A DNA stretch of 64,000 nucleotides from Mortierella alpina. Taxonomy: Eukaryota; Mortierellomycota; Mortierellomycetes; Mortierellales; Mortierellaceae. A model generated the notes under the pieces. That model ran no database searches. It had not been told where the DNA came from and was given only the letters and a program-made list of their open reading frames with translations. Positions 45,255-56,529 of this stretch are shown one piece after another. The stretch covers positions 2,232,001 to 2,296,000 of the forward strand of contig JANATF010000006.1 in assembly GCA_029449245.1 (NCBI GenBank), written 5' to 3'. Position 1 is the stretch's first letter. The number at the start of each line of letters is the position of its first letter. The position numbers and the translations under genes were made by a program.

Positions 45255-48200
45255 TTACGATGATGAATAGGTGTCCAGCAGCGACATCATCTCCTCAGGA
45301 ATCAAGGGCACAAACACTCTCTCCACCCCATCCTCCCGCTCCGCCATGTTCTCCGGGATCGAGAACGGCAGCCACGCCTTGCTATTCCTAGTCTCGGACA
45401 ACAATCCTGCCTCCTCCTCTTGGTCCCGCTGACGCTGTCGTGCCCTCGCCTTTTCTGCCTCGGTCAACAAGACAGGTGTTGGTGTCGAGGGCGTCATCGG
45501 TGATGCTGCCCCCTCCGAAAGACTCATCCTCGCCACAGATTCTGCGTCCTCCGATGAGGGCCTCGTGATCGAAGCAGCCTTGGTCGATAACATGGACATC
45601 ATCGTCAATGGTCGCTCCCGCTTCCGATCCATCATCTGTCGCCGAACCATCCTCTCTGTATCCGCTGCCACCTGAAGCACATACTGCGTGATCTCCTCTC
45701 CAACGCGCGGCTCATTGACCTCATACCGGTACGAGTTCACGACTCGCTTGACCTGCGTTGGGTTCAAGAGCTCCAGCTTTTTGAGCGTCTCGATCCAGGT
45801 GGGGAAATCTTCCTGAAGCGACAGTACCTGTAGCAGCTGCAACAGCTGAACAAGCGGTGCAAACTGGTCCGACAGCTTCGTGGGCAAGTGGTTGAGTCGG
45901 ATCCAATCCTCCAAAATCGACAGGTTAAGTCGCGTCTGGAGAGCCTTGGACCGTGAGAGCATCTTCTTGTTGGACATCATGCGGTTAAAGACCTCACACG
46001 CGACATAGTTCAAAAGCTGTGCGATCACGTAGTGAATGATATCCGGGTGAATGTCGTATGTTTGCATCACAAACAGCAGCGACGACAACATGGTCGTGAT
46101 CGTCCTGGGCGAGATGCGACGCTGCCGTGGCGATGGAGGTCGGTTGGCGAGGGGAATCATGGGCTGCGAGGAGGCCCGCGACATGGAGGCTCTTGGAAGA
46201 GGCGATGGCGATGTGGAATTGGTGGTCGAGGCAGCAGCTGGTGTGGCGAACATCCCTGGTGAAACAAGGTTGGGTGAGAGCGGTGAACTCGCCCTCTTGT
46301 TGCTAACGGTGCTGTTGTTGCTGTTCGAGCCCTTGTTCGAGGCCTTGCTCATGCTTCCTCTCCAGAGGAACGCCCAATCGGACTGAAACTTGACCTCCTC
46401 CATGCCCTGGATAGTGTCATGATCAAGCATGGCGGGCTCTAAGATGCGCTCGATTCTACGCTCAGCGTCAATTACTACCATCTGGACCATGTCTAGTAAG
46501 AGCGCCTCGATCTTGAGTTGGTGGAAATCAGTGGCCACTCCGAGGCCGGGGTCCTTGCGGAGGAAGTGCAGTAAGACACTGGTGTTGGATATCCAGTATG
46601 CTGTGAGTGTCATGTCCTCCGGTTTAGCCTATTGGTGCATAAAAAAAAAGAACGTAAGGAGCAAAAAGGGGATGAACGTCAGTATACCGGTATGTATGCC
46701 TACTTTCTTCTCAGTTGTGCTGTGCTAAACAAAACAATCTTGTTCGGCAGGGTAAACATACCTTTGTGACAGACCGAATGGCTACAAACGTAGCGTCGAG
46801 CAACTCATCCAGCAATTCGGGCGAACTGAAGTAATGTGCAAATCGTGCAGCCAAGAACAGAATATAAGCTGGGATGGGCTTGTGTGATCTTGATCGCGTC
46901 GGCTCCATGGTTGTAATAGACGTCTCGATAATGTGCTTGATATCCTTGCTCGAAAACACAAACATCTGATCCGGCAGACACCGCTCCCAGTCGAATTCGC
47001 CTTCATCGTCTAGTTGAGGCTATTTTGGGGGTGAAAAGCAATATTGTTAGCCTCATGTGATGGATGAAGAGAGAAAGTGATCATGCCGTCAAAGAGTCAT
47101 GGAAGCACACAAAACAGAAGGGGAAAAGGAGCGTATGTTTGGGCCATGGGTTTGAAAAGGCGCAGGTTGGCTTTGGCGACGGTCCGTCATTCGAGCTTCC
47201 CCCTTTTTTCTCCCTCTCTCCTTTTTTGAACGAGGATGGTATTGCACCCTTCGTCCTGCTTAATTCACAACTGCCATGTTGAAACTCCAAGAGTTTGGCT
47301 CGATAAAACTTTGCCGATGAGGGAAGGAGGTATGCGCATGGTTTGTGCATCCAGCCATCCAGTTGAGGCAGTGTTGACAAGACATGAAAAAACAGCCAAG
47401 TGTGCAAAGAGACGCCAATGACGTTGCACAGCAGCGCTATGTGTCTTTCCGGTCCTTGAGGGGAAAAAAGAAAAAAAGAAAAAGGGGGGGAAAGACACGT
47501 TGCAGCAGGCACACTGTCACGCACCTGATCAGCCAAAGATAGATCCGCCATGTCGACCTCGAATGCATTCGCACTGTCCATGGCCATGCGATACCGCCTC
47601 TCGTTCTCCGCCATGATCTCCTCAAAGCCCTCGATCCCGCTCTGGTAAAAGAGATCATCGCCGAGCGAGGAGAGCGTGGTGCGGATGAGCGATCCATTGC
47701 TGGAAACACTGTCGCGTCTGCCGGGTTCCTGAAAAATTTGAACAATCTTGGTGTTGTCGTTGGGGTCATGGCGCAAAAAATCGACGATCGTGTGCCCTTT
47801 GGCCGTCTGTGCAGAGGTCGAAGCTCCTTGTTCCAGTAGCAGGCGGACAATGTTCTCGTGCTTGTTGTTGGTCGCCCACACTAGCGCTGTCCAGCCAAAC
47901 TTGTCGCGCGCATCGACCATTGCTCCGGCCTCGAGGAGCATAAATGCAATTTCGGTATGGCCGAAGCAAGCCGCATAAATCAAGGGTGTGGTCCCGTCCT
48001 CGTCCTGCGCCTCAATATCGATCCAATCACGAAAGTTGTCGAGCATGTCGGCGACCCTGTTCATATCCCCGTTCGAGGAGGCCCGGGAGAAGAGCTTGGA
48101 CATCTTGATCTTTTTGTCCTTATCCGCGATGGACCGCTCTATGATCCCACGGGGATCATCCAACTGCTCGCGATCAAAATCGAGGGCCAAAGGGCTGGGA

Positions 48201-48883
48201 GCAGTAGTAGTGATCTGGATCGCCTGGCCTTTGGTCAGCATCTCAAACTCACGGTCCAACCTTGCAAGCGTATCCGCGCCAGCGTTTCCTCCCCCTAATG
48301 CAGAAAAGGAGGCAGGAGCAGCAGAGGCCCCATGGCCCGTTGCAGCAGGTGAAGAGGGCGTTGATGACAAGCCTGTGATGGCATCCATATTGGAGCTATC
48401 AGCGTCGTCCTCAACCCTCTGGAAGCGCAGTGTACTGGTCAAGTCGTCTTGGTCGTATGAATTTGAGCCCCACGGGTTGAGCTGCTCGTCGCTGTTGATG
48501 GACAGTAAGCCAGCGTTCAGAGGGCTGGTGGTATCTGCAGCAGTCTTACTAGGGAGAGACTTGTCATTCAAATGAGGTTCTGTCGCCTCTGTGCCGACCG
48601 AGTAGAGCGAGTCGGACCCAGAGCGGTTACGGCGATGCTCAGAGCGCTGGTCATCCTCCTGGTCGTCGTCGTCGTCAAACTGAGTGGTTGCGACTGAGTC
48701 TGCAGAGACGTGGGAGAGATGCTTGTTCTTGATCGAATCCAGGGTTGTGTGGTCGTCGTTGGAGAGCGAGACGACGGTGTCTGCGTCGTCCGAGTGGAGG
48801 GTATCCTCGTTCAGAGTGTGCATTGTGGTGGAGGTGGAGATGGACTTTTCTAGGCGGTGTTCCTGCACATGGATGGGATCCAT
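45255..48883 (-). CDS. Ankyrin-repeat and DIL-domain protein
   Basis: Fungal protein combining ankyrin repeats with the dilute (DIL) domain, which in class V myosins forms the cargo-binding globular tail. This protein has no motor. Exons: 48883-47525, 47019-46762 and 46628-45255; all phase 0; 996 aa. The N-terminus (about 280 aa) is acidic and Ser/Asp-rich. Ankyrin repeats begin near residue 295 (DGTTPLIYAACFGHTEIAFM; FGWTALVWATNNKHENIVRL). The DIL region spans exons 2 and 3: ILFLAARFAHYFSSPELLDE, ISNTSVLLHFLRKDPGLGV, YVIAQLLNYVACEVFNRMM, RLNLSILEDWIRLNHLP. A Ser/Pro-rich insert lies inside it. The intron between exons 1 and 2 is about 505 nt. It probably acts as an organelle or vesicle adaptor, by inference from the domain. 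Confidence 0.88.
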
Positions 48884-51061
48884 GAAAGAGAATGGGCGAC
48901 CTGGGAATGGGGGTGTTTATGGGTGGATGGAAGGATGGGCAAGAAGGATGTCAAGAACGGACGGAAGAAGAAAAGAGTTGGGCTGTTCCTGGGAACAGAA
49001 AAAAAAAGGCAGCGTGATGGAGTAGCGGGGACGAATGGGATGATGTGCGAGAGGACGACACACACACACACCCAATTAGGTCAGACGACAGCGAGGGATT
49101 GAAAGCGATGGAATGAAGGAGAGAGCGTGAGACAGAGAGAAATAGGATGAATGAGAGGAAGAATCGGAGGAAGAAAGATGCAGCAGCAAGAGTGTTAGTG
49201 GGAAGGTGAAAAAGAAAGACAAGACAGAGCGCGAGGGCACACGGCAAGGGCAAACGGACACAAAAGAGAGACAAGGAAGAGGTATGCGCTCAACAAGGAC
49301 ACAAACAAAGTGCAACACCACCACAACAGCAATATCAGTCGGGCGGCTTTAGTCTATTGGCAAGAGACACATCGCACCAGGGGCAGGATGGCATTGCACT
49401 CCACTCCATTCGACTCGACTCACTGCAATCCACTCATTCAGTCAGACACGTACGTAGTACAGCTTGTAAGGCAAGAGAGACGCTGCGGGGCAAAGATGAA
49501 GCTGAGAATGCGAAGAGAAAAGAAAAAGGCGCAATGGAGGAGGAGGGGGGCAAGGAGAGCAAACTAGACCAGCGCACAAAGGCAAAGCTGCAAGACGGAG
49601 AAAGAGGCCGACAGACACAGAGAGCAGGTGAGAGAATTGAGTGCGAGAGCGATGGGGCAATGGGCACCATGCGAATATATCAAAAAAGAAAAGTGCTCTT
49701 CACCACACACACCCTTGGCACACCCGTTTATTTAATCAAACTGTGTTTAGCGATATGCATCGTCCCATCATCAACGACTGCAAGCACTTCTTGCCTGTCC
49801 ATGCGCGCGTGCACACAGGAGGATGAGGATGTGGTTGCCTGGTGTCTTGCTTTGTTGCTCGCAGTGTCTCTTGGCCAGTTGTAGAGGTGTAGAGACACGG
49901 CGGGTCTGCATACGAAAAGCTGTCGAGCTGAGCAAAGACAGGCCAAACAAGACAACGGACATTTTACTGTCTGCAAGGGCATGGGTCCCTCCTGAACAGG
50001 GCTCGCTGTCGCTCAAGCGTGCTCTGGCAGACCTGGGGCATTGTCTGCATCGCACACCTGGGCAACTGGACTATCTTCAAATATCACCCTCTCGACTGAG
50101 CATTGCTCTTTTTTTTTAAGGTCTCTTTTGGCTACATCCGCTCAAGGCAACGCCGAGTGTTGTGGGGCGGGCACAAAAGGTGTGGCCGACCCTAAGCTCA
50201 TCAGGTATGTGTCTGCACTCGTAAAAAGAACACCAACGTGGCTGCTGGCGGTAGTCAAAACAGTACAACAGGAGTGAACACGAACCGAACGGCCAGCAGG
50301 CAAAAAAGGGAACACTGCATCAGGCTTTGAAACGAGGGCGGGGAACAACCATTCCTTGGATACTATATGAATGCTATACATGCCCTCCCCTCTCATCTGC
50401 ACCTTGCGAACTTTGCCCAAACTGCTACACAAGAATATAAACCGCGACCAACCGGGCCTACTCGTTGCATTCCAGCTCCATTTGCTGTATTATATAAAAA
50501 GCTGGAGACAAAAGTAGGAGAATGAACGAAAAGAGACAAGGGGGCAAAGTCTCATCCCATGCTTCTTATATCTGGAGCGCAAAGGAGCAAGGCGCCAGGC
50601 AAGACTGGGCACAAGCTGGGCCACTGAGGAATCTGCACCGGGCGAATAAAAGAAGGCAGAGGCCGTCTGTCAGACTGATCCACTGGGTCAATGCGCGCCC
50701 ACTGGCAATCCCCTCTGTGTCCAAGCAAGTGCCACAAGCGCAGGAACACAACAAGCGGTGTCAGACGGGGGACGGGCAACTCTCCCATGAAATGCACTGG
50801 GTGAGAGTGGGCCAAGTGGGCCGACCATCACGTGCCAGGCACCCTCATGCGCTGCCCAACACTTCAAAGTGAACAGAGCCTCGTTGGCTCAGACTGACAT
50901 TCGACAGCTGGCTTGTCTGTCATTTACTACTGCACACTCTCGCCATCACACACATTCGCACTCTCTGCCTCATCTCCTCCATTTCGCCCCAAGGACGTTC
51001 TTCTCTGCATTCACAAAAAAATCCACCTCATCACCATCCACCCAGCACACACGCCGAAGTA
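48884..51061. other. Divergent promoter region between DIL and Nudix genes
   Basis: No supported gene. The left part (48890-49300) is GA-rich on the plus strand, fitting a leader of the minus-strand gene, with an (AC)n run at about 49057-49072. The right end is CT-rich before the Nudix start (50880-51060). The middle has no recognisable features. Confidence 0.5.
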
Positions 51062-52768
51062 ATGGCTCGAGAGATCAGTGCCCTCACCACCATAATTGAC
51101 TCGCTTGGCCCGCCAAGAAAGATCAAGTCCAGAGGCCCCAAGTACCGTCGAGCCTCTGTGGCGATCATCATCCGCGTCCGCCCCAGCCCTCTCCGATACC
51201 CACAGTACAACACCTCCAAGGAGCCACAACAGCCGACGCAGCAGCAACAGCAGCAACAGCAACTCCGCCCGATCCAAGCGATCGAGAACCCAGAGTCGCT
51301 GGACGAGTTCTTTGATCAGGAATGGGTCCGGACCGGCATCCCCGAGGTCCTCTTCATCGAGAGAGCCACCCGCAAGACGGATCGGTGGAGTGGTCATGTG
51401 GCGCTACCGGGAGGCAAGCGCGAGGAGGCCGACGAGGACGATCAGGAGACGGCTGCAAGAGAGACGTTGGAGGAAATCGGCCTGGATCTCTCGGACTTGA
51501 CTCAGTTCCGGTGCCTAGGCGCCCTGGATGATCGAGAGCTCTGGACATCGTTTGGGCGAGTCTTTCTGATGGTTCTCTCGCCTTTCGGTAAGTGCAGAGA
51601 AATGCCTCTTGTCCGATCCAACGTCATTTGCGTCTGTTCACTCTCCACACAAGTGTCGCTTCTCATTTTGGGGGAGGACACTCCTTTGGAATTTCTTGGA
51701 AAGAGTCATCTGAGAGTTGAGAGAGTTGAGGGATGAATTATTTGCCAACGAACATACGAGTATTTTAGTTTTTAGTTTTTCCTCTTCCACCTTGAACAAC
51801 CTCGTTGGCACATGAATATCTAACCGTTTTCTCCTCTCAAACCTTCGTACCCGTTCGGCTCGGTGTTGTTCTTCATAGTCTACATTCAACTCTCGCCGTC
51901 CACTCCTCCGCTGAAGCCTCAGCCAGACGAGGTCGCCTCCGTGCATTGGCAGCCCCTCTCACTGTTCCTGGATCGCCTCGAGAAACCTCAATGGACTCCC
52001 ATGACGATCAACCTCTCTAGCAAACTGACCCCTCGCCTCTCCCGCACCTTCCTCCGAGGGCTCTTTGGAACCATGTCCTTGCATTCGATCGAAATGCCCT
52101 ACAGACCCGAGTTTGTGCTCCGGACCACGACGACAACAGAACGATCGCAGAGCAAATCGCTGGCAGGATCCATCCCGTCATTATCACAGTCCACCATCAT
52201 CACCACTACAACTACAACATCAAGCCCTACAATTGTAGTCGATCATGAACCAGAATGGGACCCGGAGCATCGGCCACTTAAACTGTGGGGACTGACGCTG
52301 CAGATGATGGCAGATCTGCTGGAGCTCAAGGACGGACCCATTCAATTGGATATTCGTCAAAAGGTCTGGGACTCGAGGCGTATGCGTAGGCGTCTGGATG
52401 CTGGGTTCTTGCCTGGGTTCTCTCAGGCCGATATGCATTTCTGGGTTAGGGCCTTGCTCAAGTTTCACTCGTGGCAGGGCACCGAAAAGTAAGCTGCTAA
52501 AAAAAACCAAAATCTCTTGACGCGAAAGGATGCTGTTAACTAATCCATTGACTCGAATATTCACCCTCTAAACGCATCTAGGAAAACCGCACAGTCCAAC
52601 AGAGTGGGATCATGGGAGAGTTACTACCGGTTGGTCAAGCAGGCGTTCCTGTTTGTCATCTTGGGTCGTGTGGCGGCGTTTGCCTTGCTGGTCAAGCTGC
52701 TGAAAGCGCCGCTGATGAGGCTCCTGTTGCAAGGTCCCTCGGCTGTCATGGCCCCCTCAAGGTCATAG
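51062..52768 (+). CDS. Nudix hydrolase with C-terminal membrane anchor
   Basis: Predicted nucleoside-diphosphate-linked hydrolase, closest in motif style to the CoA/NUDT7-8-type Nudix group. Exons are 51062-51587, 51879-52488 and 52582-52768. Phases agree and give 440 aa. The Nudix domain starts near residue 30 (RRASVAIIIRVRP). The box lies at about 118-141: LPGGKREEADEDD then ETAARETLEEIGLDL. The REUXEEXGU core and the E-x7-R spacing are intact, but the initial G-x5-E spacing is one residue longer. A poly-Gln insert (51240-51265) interrupts the N-terminal part of the domain. After a second globular region (WGLTLQMMADLLEL), the last exon encodes an amphipathic to hydrophobic stretch (LVKQAFLFVILGRVAAFALL), suggesting tail anchoring. 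The substrate is unknown. Confidence 0.85.
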
Positions 52769-52983
52769 AGTCAAGGCCATAGACGGAGAGAGATCGTTTT
52801 TTTTTCACACCACTAGAAGTTTCTAAAGATCAGAATAATGTCATGCCTTTCGCAAAATGATGCCCAAAGGATATTCGCAAAGCAATGCTTTTTTATTCAA
52901 GACAACCTTGAAGGCAATGTCCTGTGAGGGGACGCCCTTGAAGCGATGGTAGAGCGTGCTGTGGAATGGCTTGCTGATCCCAA

Positions 52984-54285
52984 CTATCGACGCAGAGCTC
53001 GGTCCATTAAAGCATCCATTCGAGCCACCGTTTCGTTCACAAAACCGTACTTCTCTGTGAAATCCGCCAAAGCACCACCAAACTTGTCCTGTTGCGCCTG
53101 GATTTCCGCCAGACGTTTTGTATGGCTCTGCACCTGCAAAACCAGTCGCTGCCTTTCCAATACCAACACCTTTGCCTCCAAATCCAGCTTTTCGCTAGCG
53201 AGTGCTAGATCTGTCTGATCCTTGATCGTCCTCGTACCCAGCTTCCTTTTCATGATCTCCAGCTTCAACTCTAGACTAGGACCTGACACTCTGGAGACAC
53301 AATCCTGATTCTTCGCCACCTCTCTTTGTATCGAGTCTTTGGTATCCTGGTCTTCCTTTGTTGCACGTGGCAGCTGTTCCTGCTCCTCCTGCCTCTCCTC
53401 TTTCTGTTGCTCACATGGTCGATGTTGCTCCTGTGACCGGCGGCGCTGTATCTCTTGAGCTAGCGGTTTTGAAGATGATTGTCGGTTCTGGGTAGAAGGC
53501 ACTCGATCGCCGCGGCCTAGAATAACTTTTTGTTCCCTGTTTTGAATATGCGACTGCTGCTCCGTATCTTCTTCGGTCTCACCAATTGCCTCACTCTCCT
53601 CCTCGGCTTCATCGCCCGACTCACTGTCGCTCTCGTCCGTGTGCGAGTCATCCGACCGCAATGCGGTAGTCCCCCAGCAGGTAGCCCACATCTTCTCCAA
53701 CTCAAAGTAGAAGGGACATGTGGTCATGATGAGCATCTTCCTTTGCTCTTTTGGTACTCTGTACAACTTGAACCTGATTCGTAGGTAATCCGCCTGAACG
53801 AAGGATTTCTTGATTTGAGCGATCTTGCTGGTGACCTGCCGGGGAGTGAGCTCCACTGGATGGAATCGAGTGTTGAACTCCTCTGCAATATACTCGTAAA
53901 CCCTATACTTTAGAAGACCGGGGTCTTGGAGGAGCTGATAAACACTGGGCTTTTGAATGTGGGATACAAGCCAGTTGGTTTCTTCCCCCGTGAAGCGATG
54001 CGCTTTCCTGAGGTAAAGATGAGGGTTCCAAGAAGGTTGAGATTGGCCTGCTGTCGTCGTCGCTGCGGTCGGACGTGATGGACCTGAACTATGAACAATG
54101 GCAGTACTGGTCCCGGTCGGCTTGACCATCTTGGCATGAGGCATGAGAGCCGTCGATGCAGATGACATGATTTTGCGCTTAGGAGAGGACGACACATGCG
54201 ACGGTGAAGTTGGGTTCTTGTCGCTTGAGCTGGCTGATGGAGGAACCTTTGCCTTTAACTGAGTGTAATTCGCGAGCGGAGGCAT
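52984..54285 (-). CDS. Myb/SANT-like coiled-coil protein
   Basis: Single-exon, 433-aa protein. After a disordered, basic N-terminus (PKRKI), residues about 95-200 form a helical domain starting RFTGEETNWLVSHIQ and continuing TPRQVTSKIAQIKKSF and YFELEKMWATCW. This resembles the Myb/SANT-like or trihelix DNA-binding fold, with its Trp spacing and basic helix. Next is an acidic stretch (DESDSESGDEAEEESE), a Gln/Glu/Arg-rich linker and a long C-terminal coiled coil (ALASEKLDLEAKVLVLERQR, VQSHTKRLAEIQAQQ). Such Myb-plus-coil proteins often derive from transposon-domesticated DNA-binding domains, but nothing mobile flanks this one. It is probably nuclear; its targets are unknown. Confidence 0.65.
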   Translation of the reverse strand: MPPLANYTQLKAKVPPSASSSDKNPTSPSHVSSSPKRKIMSSASTALMPHAKMVKPTGTSTAIVHSSGPSRPTAATTTAGQSQPSWNPHLYLRKAHRFTGEETNWLVSHIQKPSVYQLLQDPGLLKYRVYEYIAEEFNTRFHPVELTPRQVTSKIAQIKKSFVQADYLRIRFKLYRVPKEQRKMLIMTTCPFYFELEKMWATCWGTTALRSDDSHTDESDSESGDEAEEESEAIGETEEDTEQQSHIQNREQKVILGRGDRVPSTQNRQSSSKPLAQEIQRRRSQEQHRPCEQQKEERQEEQEQLPRATKEDQDTKDSIQREVAKNQDCVSRVSGPSLELKLEIMKRKLGTRTIKDQTDLALASEKLDLEAKVLVLERQRLVLQVQSHTKRLAEIQAQQDKFGGALADFTEKYGFVNETVARMDALMDRALRR

Positions 54286-54744
54286 GGTTGAAGAACAGCC
54301 CGAAGTGGTGACAAGTGCTAGGTTTAGAGCAAAAGAAGGGAAAGTGATTGCTGTTCCTGGTTTGAGCCTGCGAAGAAAATCAGAACTTTGATAGGCGCTG
54401 TTTGGTAAAAATAATAAAGTGTGGTGTGCCTGGAGATCGTTGAAATGGTGGTGATGTGGAGGTTGGTGCTTGATTTGCTGCTTGATTTGCTGCTGTTGGT
54501 CGAATGGCGCCTGCAGCTGGTACGGTAATGTTGTTGTTACTGAGAAAGCGATTCAAGAATCAAACAAGAGAAATCAAAGAAACGAAACAAAGAGAGGATC
54601 ACCGAGAGAATCCGGAGATGAAAAATTGACTGAGTGTCTATACTACAGGGTTTATTATACAAGAGTCTCGGCGACTGAATTAAGATATACAGATATACAA
54701 GTCTAGGGGTGGATATTTTTCTTGCTTTTGTGGGTTCGTCAGCT
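54286..54744. other. Short intergenic region between two minus-strand genes
   Basis: 459 bp between the stop of the Cys-cluster gene and the start of the Myb-like gene. It includes TTGATTTGCTGC in tandem near 54473-54495. No RNA gene or coding sequence was seen. Confidence 0.45.
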
Positions 54745-56529
54745 TCAAGCAACCTCCATGGTCAGAGGCACCGATCCATGGTTGCGAGTATGTCGTAACC
54801 CCGGCTTGGACAGCTTGGTCAACACCTTGTGCACGATCGACCATCTATTGCTGCCTGTGGCTGGCTTGGTCATCGGCGGCTGTGGCGAGGCTGTGTGCTC
54901 TAGTGTTGTTGTCGTTTTTGTCATTTGCGATTGTGGAGCAGGTTCAAGGTTGTCCCATGACGAGGCTGATGCATGAGCTACAGGATGCTGCTGATGCTGC
55001 TGCTCAGGGCTAGGGACGGTGAGGGTGGTCATGGCGTCGCGGGAGGCCTTTTTCTTGATCAGCGGGAACGATTCAAACCGCATGCGCTTGATCGCAGGAT
55101 GTCTCTCCAGAAATCCCTCCTCGGAACGACGGGTTCTAACCTCCGAAAAAGAAGGAGTAGAAGGCGGACGACGCAGACTCAATCGCATCCAGAGTCGATC
55201 CATGCTGTCCTTGTGCCTCAGCTTGCGCGATGATGTCACGTCCGAAGGTGATTGCTGCAAACACGGACCAGTCGAAACCATGGCTTTTCCCTCGTTGTAC
55301 CGCAAAGAGGCGATGATCGGCATGTCGGCTTGGGTCACTTCCGCGTGTTTTTCGACGTGTGTTGTTTGCTCAAAGGCCACAACCGTCGTATCGATCGACG
55401 TGTCATGTGGGCCGACGGGCTCAGCATCCGCGAGGATCAGTTCGTCCACTTGCATCAGCACCTGAATACTTGCAACATCCTTCGCCTTGGCCTCAGCCTC
55501 ACTCTCATCCTTTACGCAGAGTTCCGTGAGGGGCGACGTGGCCGAGGCAACAGTCTTTTCAACAGACTCTTGGAAGGCTGTCTTGAAGCGCTCAGACGTA
55601 TAACAGAATCGAAGCGAGCTACTGCTCGAACGTGGTGTGACTGATAGAGGGTGATCTTTCTTGCTTCGAATGCGGAACCCTGGCGATCTGCAGCTGGGGT
55701 CCAGAATTTCTTGCGGGATCATAAAGCTCGCGGGTGCAGAAGCCGATCGCTCTGGGATGGGTCGATCTGCCTCGATGACATATGTGCTTGCCCTCTTTGG
55801 CTGCGGGTGTTGGCATTGTGGAAGATATTGAGGTTGCTGCTGTTGTTGTTGCTGTTGCTGAGGATGTTCGTGTGAAGAGTACTGCACCCACTGTGTCTGC
55901 TGTTGGTGCTGATGACCTGCTGTGGCGACGACCTGTTCGAGCCAAGTGCGCACTCTGGCTTCAGTCAGCTGGTGGCGAATCGAAGTACCTGCTTGCTCAT
56001 GCCACCGGCGTCCGTCGACCTGGTACAACTCCATGGTGTGCTCGTCGCGGCAGTAGACCTGCTCTGCAAACCACTCACCGCAGATGTAGCACGGCGCCAT
56101 TCCAGAGTGATCCTCCACAACGCCATCTGGGGAGCAGAAGCAGCCTTGAACGAGGTCACATCCACAAGGTTCTGTCTGAAGCGAACGAAGGAGCTCGATC
56201 AGAAAGGCCATGGCCTGTGCACGCGTTGCGAACTGGAGTGAAAGGGTACTGCTGTTGGTGAGGAGCGAGTGTTGGCGGTAGAGATGGCGCTCGACATATC
56301 GCTGGATGTGCTGCGGGTGTGGTATTGAGGGCAAGTCAACAACTGCGGTCGCTGCTGCTGTTGAGGATCTGGAAAAGGCACACGGTGATGGTGGTGGAGA
56401 TGGGTAGTAGTAGTGCCGTGTGGAGGAGGAGATGGAGAGGAGGATGTGTGTGAGACTGTCGAGCGCAAAGGCCAGGTCCTGGCGGTTGCGCCACGTTGGC
56501 AAGTGAGCAAAGTATGGGTTCCTGGACAT
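54745..56529 (-). CDS. Orphan protein with N-terminal Cys cluster
   Basis: Single-exon, 594-aa protein that I do not recognise. The N-terminus (MSRNPYFAHLPTW...DLAFALDSLTHILLSI) and the segment FATRAQAMAFLIELLRSL look ordered. Next is a compact Cys cluster, CGCDLVQGCFCSPDGV then CYICGEWFAEQVYC, which could bind zinc (seven Cys plus nearby His). The rest is low complexity: a poly-Gln tract (about 55845-55860), Ser-rich KKDHPLSVTPRSSSSSL, and basic patches RHPAIKRMRFESFPLIKKK. A TATAAAAA lies on the minus strand at 56632-56639, about 100 bp upstream of the ATG, supporting this start. The reading frame is long and uninterrupted, and its leader is GA-rich on the plus strand like other minus-strand genes here. 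Confidence 0.65.
   Translation of the reverse strand: MSRNPYFAHLPTWRNRQDLAFALDSLTHILLSISSSTRHYYYPSPPPSPCAFSRSSTAAATAVVDLPSIPHPQHIQRYVERHLYRQHSLLTNSSTLSLQFATRAQAMAFLIELLRSLQTEPCGCDLVQGCFCSPDGVVEDHSGMAPCYICGEWFAEQVYCRDEHTMELYQVDGRRWHEQAGTSIRHQLTEARVRTWLEQVVATAGHQHQQQTQWVQYSSHEHPQQQQQQQQQPQYLPQCQHPQPKRASTYVIEADRPIPERSASAPASFMIPQEILDPSCRSPGFRIRSKKDHPLSVTPRSSSSSLRFCYTSERFKTAFQESVEKTVASATSPLTELCVKDESEAEAKAKDVASIQVLMQVDELILADAEPVGPHDTSIDTTVVAFEQTTHVEKHAEVTQADMPIIASLRYNEGKAMVSTGPCLQQSPSDVTSSRKLRHKDSMDRLWMRLSLRRPPSTPSFSEVRTRRSEEGFLERHPAIKRMRFESFPLIKKKASRDAMTTLTVPSPEQQHQQHPVAHASASSWDNLEPAPQSQMTKTTTTLEHTASPQPPMTKPATGSNRWSIVHKVLTKLSKPGLRHTRNHGSVPLTMEVA

Noticed and set aside
49054-49073. (AC)n array considered as CRISPR-like or a functional repeat
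   Set aside because: Plain dinucleotide microsatellite; no spacers. No CRISPR structure exists anywhere in the window.
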